The notes below the pieces were generated by a model that worked only from the letters and a program-made list of their open reading frames with translations, ran no database searches and was not told the origin of the DNA. Positions 55,463 to 64,000 of a stretch of 64,000 bases of DNA are shown piece after piece (within the stretch, counting starts at the first letter, position 1; every line of letters starts with the position of its first letter). Made by a program: the position numbers and the translations under genes. The stretch comes from Typha latifolia. Lineage: Eukaryota; Streptophyta; Magnoliopsida; Poales; Typhaceae. The DNA lies in NCBI GenBank assembly GCA_019914945.1, contig CM034102.1, positions 7,553,501-7,617,500 on the forward strand, read 5' to 3'.

Positions 55463-58400
55463 AAATCAAACCTAAAAGTAATATAAAATATAATATAAAT
55501 AAATAAATAATAAAATAGTAGTAGTAGTAATAATAAAATAATAAAAATAATATGTAAATAAATATAAAAGAAAAAGAAAAATTGTTGCGTGACATATTAT
55601 AATAATAATATATTAATAAAATTAAAAAAAAATAAAAGAAAAAAAATTTTGCTGCATGGCACAGCGTCGTGCCATGCATGGTTATGGGTCGCACTAAGGG
55701 CGCCACGCGCCCCTAACCACCAACTTGGCCAACTGGGGCGAGCTAGTTAGCCATCTCCCCACCGTCTCTCCCCTACTCTCTCTCTAAAACTCTCTCTTGT
55801 TTTCTCTCTCAAACTATTTCTCTCCCCTTTGTTGATGCCACCTAGCTGTCGTCAATGCCGTCGCCTCCACCGAGGTGAGCCTCCTTCTCCCTTCTCTCAT
55901 CTCCTCTTTTCTCTCTTCTCTCTCGGATTCGCCAGAATTGAGCCGCCAACGAGTAGCTAGGCGCTGGCTAGCCAGTAGTGGCCAAGCCCCTCCATGTCGG
56001 CCCAACACCTCCTGCTCTCCTCTGTTCCCTTCTCCTTCTTCTCTTATCTTCTTTCTTTCTTTCTTTCTTTTTTTCTTCTTCATCTTCCTTGATTGGTCCT
56101 CCTCTTTATGCAATAGTGCTAGGGTCAGCAATGTAGCAAAGGGGTTGCTATGTCTTTTTTTATTTCTATTAATTATATACTTTATTTTCTAAAGTTAATG
56201 TAAATTAGTTTATTTAGATAGTTAATTATTTTGATAATTTACACTTACTAATATAATTATTAGCTGAGTATTTTAGTATAATAATTTATTAATCATAATT
56301 ATAAATATTTACATAAAAATGTATCTTGGTTTAGCCATTGTTTATTAGATTAATGCATAGAGTTTAATTGATAAGAATCTCATATTTATATTTATATTTT
56401 ATGTAATTATTAGCATCTTATTAGTGTCTACTACTTTGTATAAAATGAATTAGCTGCATATTATTCTTGTGTAATAGGATAATGACTATTTTACATATAA
56501 TTAATGATTAATTAAACAAGAGTAAGTATCACAAAATAATTATTAATCAGATTATATTAATAATTATATTTTACAAATCATATACATGATTGTTGTTGGT
56601 TGTATACAAAAAGAGATAAATTATTATATACTTACTCTATAATTAGCAAACTACGATTCTTATTAAATAAATATAAATTATGGTAATAGCATATTAATAT
56701 TATCATAATTAAATTTATCCGATGAATCTAATTAATTTTAAACTAAATAAACTATCATTGTTTATTCAAATGGATCTCGAACCCCTTATTTGAGACCTTA
56801 TAAACTCTGCTAGCGATGAGTTACACTTGGTTCCTCTACTTCTTTTTCCTCTCTTCATTTTACCTTCTCTACCAATAAAACACCTGTCTAAATTACTTAT
56901 GTTATTTAGTTAATCTAAATTAGAATTTTTGATATTTAAATTTTTAAGAATATATATTTAGTAACATGGTTATTAGATAAGTATAATTAGTGTAATTTCA
57001 GTTGATTATAATTATAGATATTTGTACATAAATATACTTATAACTTCATATATTTTTATTAGATTAATACATGTCTTTATAATTAGGTGTGTATATATAT
57101 ATATTATATATATATAACTTATTATACATTATTATGCATGCAATAAAATAGTAGGCTTACTTAATGTTTATATTACATAATTAAGTAAAGATTATTTTAT
57201 ATGCAACTCTTAATTTATTTAGTAAGAGTAGTATTGACAAAATAATTAAAGTATAATTATATAATATATGTACTTGTATTTTAAATTATATTATTGTACA
57301 TGTAGATCTTTTATTTATTTTTATCAAAAGAGATTGACTATTATATACTTAATATATAATTAGTAAACTATGATTTTATAAATAAATCTACAATTAGAAT
57401 AATAATGTATTAATATTATTATAATTAAATATATGATAGAAATCAAATCATTTAGTAAAAATAAAAGAAGAACTTCTAAACCTAATAAATTATCATATGT
57501 TATGCAAACGGATCCTAATTGGATAAATAACTAACTTTATATTATTTAAACATTTTCAGATTCCAACCCCCCTTATTTGAAACCCCATAGACCTTGCTAG
57601 TGATTTCTGAGATTGATCCATAGATGTGAAGAATACGTATATTAGGTCTTCTCATCAGATGGTGATAAGTCTTATCCCCTAGACGCCTTTTTTAAATTAG
57701 GATATCTTATATAGTGTATATGCATGTTTTAGCCTTCAGCATTATTATATGAGCTTATCTAGAAATGATATCAGTTGAGCATATTCTATCATTCATTTGA
57801 TTAGACTGATATGGGATATGAGTATGTTGTTGATATATAGAGATGATTGGAGATGATTATATTATTATGACATTATGTCGAGATAATCTGTAGCATAAGT
57901 ATGCATGTGATAGACTCGCATTAGTATGCATGTTATAGATGTATGATTTGAGATTTCATTATATTATTTTCCTATTGACTTTCTTACCACCTAAATTCCT
58001 GATATGCATGACTTGTTATAGTATTGGATATATGGATGTGATATATTATATAAAAGAAAATGCATAAATCTCATTAATAGGAAAGTAAATAGAAAAAACA
58101 TGTGGGTACCTAAGTATGTGCTAGGGTTAAGGGTGCATGGATTGATGATTATAGTCGCTAATATGTGATATCTTGTGGCCCATGTCCAATGTCAGTTGAG
58201 TCTGTGCGCATAGACAATTAGACACCTGTCATTCGCTAGGGTCTGTGTGTGGCGAGTTACCCTCATGTGATTTCTATTAACTAATGGGGTACCCGATCTA
58301 AATGGATTTTGATATACCCTTAGCGTATGGAATGGTATGATTATGATAAAGCTACACAATGACTTCTTCAAGATCTGGAGTTATTGTAGGAAGCAGTCTA

Positions 58401-59816
58401 CATAACCAATGAAAAATATTTATTAAATATTCTCTCATAGTTAGAAAATTATGAAACTAAGTGGAATCAATCCATAACTTCCTGATCTACGTTTTTTTTG
58501 TATTTATGCCCTTTATATATTCAAACTGCAATATGTATAATATTATGATTTAGTGTGGATGATAGTGGTGGTAACAGGTGGAGTTGATGTTAGGGTTATG
58601 AATAGTAATGGAGATGAAGGTGGATAATTGATGTTGTTTAACGGATAAAGACGAAGGTGAAGAAGTGGTCGAGATCCCAAAGAAGAGAGAGAACTCGAGA
58701 CAAGGGAGATTAGAAGTTAAGAGAGACCTTGCCAACGGTAGAGGTGGTAGGTTGGTGAAGAGAGAAGATGGAGATTAGAGTAGAGAGAATAGAGAGAAGA
58801 TAAGCGTTCTCTGTATAGGCAAATGCGATGCAGGCATTCGAACGCATATTTTGCGTTCTCTATTTTTGTGAACCTGATGTAGGCGTTCGTAAGGGCGTTC
58901 GAACGTGACCTACATGAATTTTATTTTAATGAAAATAAATAAGTAATGCAATAAGAAAATACCCTAACTAAATGTATCAGATTATGACTAAGATACCCTT
59001 AGCGTATGGCAGGGTATGCTTTGAGCGTACAAGTAGGATGTTGATATTAGGTATCGGGTGTTGACTATGCATAGTGGTCTAGTATGATGATAATTTTCAG
59101 ATATGACATTGATGATTGAGATGTTGAGAAATACATATAATTTCATTATCATTTGATATACCTAATTATCGAGTGGTCAATATACATCATGTGGTTGCAT
59201 TTGATATCATCGCATAGTTATGGTCGGCATGCATCATATTTGTCATATTTCAAGTAGAGTTATGATGATGGTATGATATGGAGATTGTTTATACATTATT
59301 GAGAATTATATATTTTGATCAGTTATAACATGACATCTACATTTCATTTATATATTATTATTGAGGATACATTCATATACCCATTCATGACATAATACTC
59401 CTATATGATTCATAATGCATTACTGATTCGGGGTAAGGTTTATTCACTGAGCTTTTTACTCATGACTCTCTTTATTTTCTAACTCCTTTAGATATATGGT
59501 ACGTGATAGCGACTTGAGATATCGTGAGAAGATATTTTATGATTATAGTGTACTTATGTATCAATTGTTTTAGTTACATTTTGATAGTTTGTTGTGACCT
59601 GTGTGGACCCTACCATATTATATAGTTGTCTAGTGTATATTATTATAGACTTGAATATTCGTATGTTAACAAGTTTTATTATTTGATGATGTCATGATCA
59701 TATAGATACAGGAGTGTATTTGGGCATGATGGGCCCCACCTGACCTGTTGCATGTGCTGTGTATGCTGTGTGGGCGCGTGAGCGTGCACGTGCCCGTGTT
59801 GGGCGGAGGCGTTATA
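55463..59816 (-). repeat. compound LTR relic C of the TGTAACGCC family
   Basis: Minus-strand copy: the right end reads GGGCGGAGGCGTTATA, the reverse of a worn TGTAACGCC start, and the block CACCTGACCTGTTGCATGTGC matches the start of A and B reversed. Two segments overlap: 55,463-56,830 and about 56,880-59,816, each containing a CCCCTTATTTGA(G/A)ACC(T/C)(T/C)ATA block (56,768 and 57,568). A solo LTR (58,344-58,979) has inserted in the second. Confidence 0.6.
58339..58984 (-). repeat. solo LTR in relic C, with TSD
   Basis: The LTR (58,344-58,979, 636 bp) runs TGATAAAGCTAC to AAATGTATCA on the plus strand, and is flanked by a perfect GATTA duplication (58,339-58,343, 58,980-58,984). Read on the minus strand it starts TGATACATTTAG, like LTR Y3 and Y. 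It contains the GCGTTCGAACG-type words at 58,803-58,905. It has no primer-site array at its end. Confidence 0.85.
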
Positions 59817-59819
59817 CGT

Positions 59820-60374
59820 CGGCTTGAACATCCTCCCGTAAACCAACGATGATTGTGGATTTGAGCTGAATATCCGACTATGGTGGTGTGCATAAGCTAA
59901 ATACTCATTCAAATTTCTCTTGGTAGACTCTCACCATTATCTTCTATACCATCGTCATCAAGATAGCATGAAAGTCTTTGTAGCTCGACGATCCAAAAAT
60001 AAAACATTGTAGTGCCGCATCCTTAAAGTGGAAAGATGCAAGGAGAACTCTAATCAAATGAAGAACTCCTCTGTACCTTGAAAGATGAAGAATTATTTGT
60101 CATGGTAGTGCCAATCTACTAGTTCTCCACCTCAAAAAAATTAGAAACTCTAATCAAATGGTGCGCCCGCAAATATTAGTATCGCAGTTGGGATCGAATC
60201 TTCTTCTAGCTCTAATCATAGGTGGGTGCTCCTCTAGCCATACATGATTCCTCTATCGTCCTCTATCAGCTTCTCGAATTTTCTCTTTATTTCTCTCAAT
60301 CCAGGGATCATCATCATCTTCGTCTATAAATTACGCTCATTGACGAAGTCCACCTTGCCTCGACTTGGGCGTGG
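59820..60374 (-). pseudogene. gag of W2, second part
   Basis: The minus strand carries DDDDPWIERNKEKIREADR, HPPMIRARRRFDPN, then SFHFKDAALQCFIF and RVYQEKFE in different frames. The last two recall the Retrotrans_gag blocks around the HLxGxAxxW and YxxxFE positions. Heavily broken. Confidence 0.5.
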
Positions 60375-61153
60375 TGATACACCTTGTTTGAGTCTTTTCT
60401 TATTGCATTAGTTATTTATTTATATTAAAATAATTTTTTTGTAGGTCGTGTTCGAATGCGAAAGGGGATGCATTCTAATGCTTTTGCGAACGCCTACATC
60501 AGGTTCGCAAAAATAGAGAATGCAAAATGTGCGTTCAAACGCTGTGGGGCGCGTTCGAACGCGATCGGCATGAGTCTACTAGAATTAGGGTTAATAATTA
60601 TTATTTTGGCTTGTTGGCTAGCCTTTATAAAGGTGTGAATGGCAGTTCAAATCATTATACTTAATGAATATTGGTTTCTTGCCTCCTCTATCCTCTCTCT
60701 AGTATCTCTACTCTAATCTCCCTCTCTTTCTTCACCAACCGGCCATCTCTACCGTTGGCAAGGTCTCTCCTAACTTCTAATCTTCCTCGTCTATCGAATC
60801 CTTCCTCTTCCTTGGGATCTCGACCACTTCTTCCCCTTAATATTTATCCCTTAAACAACATCAACCATCCACCCTTATCTCCATTATCATCCATAACTCT
60901 ATCATCCACTCCACCCGTCACCACCACCTTCATCCGCAATATATTATGATTTTATCCTAGTTTCAATTCGAATCTGCAAAAGATGTAAATATGAAAAACG
61001 TAAATAAAGGAGTTACAGATCGATCCCACTTGGTTTCATAATTTTCTAACTACGAGAGTATATTTTATGAATATTTTCTCTCGGTTGCATTGACTGCTTC
61101 CTATAATTAATCTAGATCTTGAGAGGATCGTTCTGTAGTCCTCTATCATGTGG
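60370..61153 (+). repeat. solo LTR Y3 inside W2
   Basis: The LTR (60,375-61,148, 774 bp) starts TGATACACC and ends CCTCTATCA. Flanks CGTGG and TGTGG agree at four of five bases. The body matches the LTRs of Y (GGCTAGCCTTTATAAA, CTCTCTAG, CACCAACC, CATCTCTACCGTTGG). It carries a perfect GCGTTCGAACGC palindrome at 60,551-60,562 and no primer-site array. Confidence 0.75.
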
Positions 61154-61575
61154 TCTCTCTCTCTCTCTTATCTTTGCCCAACTAGTGAAACCATCATAGG
61201 GGTTCTAGTGTGGAAGATTTAGGTACCCGTACCCCATGCAGTCGGATCGACCCTTCTCAAATCACTAGCAACAAATTATCATTTTGTTGCATGATCATTT
61301 AACTCAAGGTTTCGATGGTTTGGGCGAGGATGGTGGAGAAGGTCTGTCCCAAAACGTCAATGGACTTTGATAGCATCTCCATGTTTGGATCTGCGAAGGA
61401 GGGTGGCAGCGTTGTGTGTGCGTGGTCCTCTTGCCCTTAGGTGCCCATGCGTGGAGGTATAGAGTTCCTCTCTCCTGCGCATGTGGATGTCTCTTCTCTT
61501 CTTCGTGTCACCATGAATCTAGTGGTCAGCGTTATTGCGAATGCGTGCCAATAAAGACTGGCTCTGATACTAACT
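61149..61575 (-). pseudogene. leader and gag start of W2
   Basis: After the primer site the minus strand reads to a frame with RARGPRTHTTLPPSFADPNM and EMLSKSIDVLGQTFSTILAQ, a plausible gag head by position and composition, up to the insertion of Y3. No domain can be named from this part alone. Confidence 0.45.
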
Positions 61576-62172
61576 TATTACAATCGACCTCGAGGAAGAT
61601 GGTTGTCAATCCAAGTAGTTAATTTGGACAGAATCTAATATGAAACTTTCAAAGATAATAGGGATCAATCCAATTATTGGAACTATCTAAGATTCAGATA
61701 TATTTTTCCTCTAGAAGTTACAAATCCAACGCAACCATAATCTCATTAATCTTGCATGTAGATCAAAAGTTATTAAAAAATAGTGACCAAATGTTCAGGG
61801 GATGGTGGGATGGACATGGATGATATAATTAGGGTTATGGGAGATGATGAGGGTTATGGTGGATGGATTAGTATCTTGAATATGATGAGATGGGAGAAGG
61901 GAGTTTCTAGGTATGGCTAGCCACTTGAGTGAGGTGGGAGAAGCTCCGAAGGATTATCCTCGATCGTAGAAGGAAGCTCGGGTTGGAGGGGAGGAAGGAA
62001 GATGGAGAAGATTGGCTCAAGCCTAGATGCAAAACAAATTCAATCATCAATAATGCAAAGATGGTTGTTGAACCCACCAAAAGTCATCTTATTTTTTTTT
62101 AAATCAAAGATAAAAGAAGATACAATTCAAAGTGGTCATATCCAATCTATATCTTAATCAAGAACTGCAATA
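61576..62172 (-). repeat. 5' LTR of W2
   Basis: It matches the reverse complement of solo LTR W1 (25,902-26,748), for example AGGCTTGAGCCAA, GAAACTCCCTTCTC, ATAACTTTTGATCTAC and the ends. It lacks the GCGTTCGAACGC subrepeats present in W1, so it is shorter. Confidence 0.75.
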
Positions 62173-64000
62173 GTTTTATGTCAATCTCTCAAATGCGAGG
62201 TTAAATTGTTCAACATTAGTTGCACTACACTAGAACCATGTTAGTAGATGTTTTGGCTAACAACAGTTTAAGGACATTCTCATAAGGCAAGCACTATGTC
62301 TTAACTTATGATAAAACTTTTGTTCAATTTTCGATCCAAGGTGAGTTAGTACCCTCAAGCTACTTCTTGAAGCAAAATTGCATATATCATGCCAATCTCT
62401 TGAACATGCAAATAAATTGATCAAACTATGTGTGCACTATAATAAAAATAAATTGTATATATGTAATCTAATTTTCACAAAGATTGATATGCTTAGAGTC
62501 TGGTACATGTTAATCTCCTAGGTAGGGGTGGAAAAAGTTGACTTGATTCTATAATTCGATATGATAACTTAGCTTTTAAATGTGTCTATGTCTAATATAA
62601 TTAGATTTGCATGTGCAGTCTATATATGTAGCTTTGTCGAATCACATATGAGGACCACATAGTGTATTTGCGAGGTGGTTGACCTATTGCCTCCACTTAT
62701 GTGACTACATATATAATCAGTGTAGCTACTTTTTAAAATGGTGAATGTTACAATTATGCCCAATAACTAATAGTCACTTTAAGGCAAAAGATGCTCAACC
62801 TTTTTGTTGTACAAGGCAAAAGATGCCTAGTAATGTGTTTTGGCTTATGACGGAGTGCTAGCTCACCTATATGGTTGACCAAATATGGCGTATATTCAAC
62901 ATTTTTGTAAGCAAAATGCACAGTCCGATCCATGCATCATATCCTCATCAATCTCTTAAGAGGATAAAACTACTCATTATACCAATACCAACTAGGTGAG
63001 TGAATGGTGGATTAAAAATGAGGAAAAAAAAGAGAGAGAGATATGGTACTTGGTGAAGTCTATAACTTTTAGAGACTTTTCTAACTGCCACCTAACTTAA
63101 GGAAGTTGGGAGGTACCCACTTGTGACCTAAGAGGTCATAAGTTTAAGTCCACCTCTAAGTAATTTATTGTGAGCAAATTATTTGGGTGTTGATGGTTTG
63201 ACTTGACGACCTGACTTAGCTCAGTTTAATGGCTCAATAATGTGTTGGCTTGGAAGAGTAGTTCGTCGACACGACAGCTAAGAGCAATGGCTCAATGGTA
63301 CAATGACTTGGAGCTTAGATTGGATGACTATGTTTATCGGCTAAAAACTTAGTAAGGCATAAGTGCCTTTGTATCAAAGAATGATTGACTATTTGTCCAG
63401 CTCATATCTAAAAAAGAAGGCATACCCAATTTGGTTTATATTATTAAAGTTTCATTTGAGTATAAGTTGTGGATGTGATGCTAGAGCTTTATGAATTTTA
63501 GAAAACTTTGTTTTTGTTCCTTCATCTTCGTGCCTGCTCTAGTTGGTCATTTGTTAAGATACTTTTTTTGCACCCTAGTCATGCTTAATATGGTAGTAAT
63601 GAGATCATCATGGCATTAATGGTGTATAATATAATTTTAATGTCAACACATTTTTTAAGGTAATTGGTGTCAATAGCTGATCATTGAGGCTATTTATGGG
63701 CAAATCATCACGCAACCAAAAAGTGCATAATTTATAATGGAGTGCCACATGACAATTTTATAATTTTTAAAGCAATTTTGAGATTTTTAGGTACTTTTAT
63801 CAAGACCAAATGCTATTTTTGGGCTTATTAGTGCACATCAACCCGTCAGATAAAGCTCAAATTGACATTGATGCACCATAGGGTAAGGTACATTAGGTGC
63901 TTCAACCTGGGTTTAAATCCTAGGTTTTATAAGTTCAAAATTTTAATTTTATATCCATATCAATATATATATATATTGAAAAATTGAACCGAGATGATTT
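62173..64000. other. intergenic DNA, no gene recognised
   Basis: AT-rich sequence without a recognisable frame, LTR or RNA gene. A (GA)n run of a few units lies near 63,030 and a (TA)n run at 63,965-63,975. Confidence 0.45.

Larger units (their letters stand above)
59817..62172 (-). mobile_element. broken gypsy element W2
   Basis: On the minus strand: 5' LTR 61,576-62,172, primer site 61,561-61,573 (TTAGTATCAGAGC), gag start near 61,430, gag continuing to 61,149, an inserted solo LTR (60,375-61,148), then gag again from 60,374 to about 59,820, where relic C cuts it. No pol or 3' LTR is seen in the window. Its LTR family also left solo LTR W1 in the WRKY intron. Confidence 0.65.

Overview
The window comes from the nuclear genome of a flowering plant. 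Two spliced plant transcription-factor genes are present, and nearly all other sequence is plant-type transposable elements, several of them nested. No bacterial, organellar or viral gene order is seen. I cannot fix the species: the genes suit an angiosperm with a moderately AT-rich genome, possibly a non-grass monocot, but the sequence does not prove that.

Left flank (1-15.0 kb): AT-rich intergenic DNA, then a Ty3/gypsy element on the minus strand (Z, 4,259-9,930). Its two LTRs, tRNA-iMet primer site and 5-bp target duplication (AGTAT) are all visible. It is internally deleted and filled with another LTR fragment. A near full-length, decayed L1-type LINE follows directly (9,994-14,949).

Gene block (15.3-37.1 kb): a PAT1-clade GRAS regulator (CDS 18,985-20,595, plus) lies behind a probable 3.4-kb 5'-UTR intron. 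It converges on a six-exon group I WRKY gene on the minus strand (36,902 to 22,052, 637 codons). All WRKY splice sites and phases join cleanly. The intron that splits the C-terminal WRKY domain is 9.2 kb and holds a hAT-like MITE, a long-TIR MITE and a solo LTR, each with clear ends. Intron 1 carries a tRNA-type SINE. The region just upstream of the WRKY start has a 333-bp tandem duplication that includes the end of a hAT-like element.

Nested block (38.5-53.6 kb): a MITE is split by a minus-strand gypsy element (X, 38,879-53,585) that has gag but apparently no pol. X is itself split by a solo LTR inside gag (A), a truncated LTR (B), and a chromodomain-type gypsy element (Y, 47,427-53,323) inside its 5' LTR. 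Y has an unusual feature: the 3' end of each LTR is a tandem array of primer-binding-site-like units.

Right flank (53.6-64 kb): a TIR element, a compound LTR relic (C) containing a solo LTR with a perfect TSD, and a broken minus-strand gypsy element (W2) split by another solo LTR, then AT-rich DNA.

The functional genes are the two regulators. Everything else is mobile-element sequence that appears inactive.
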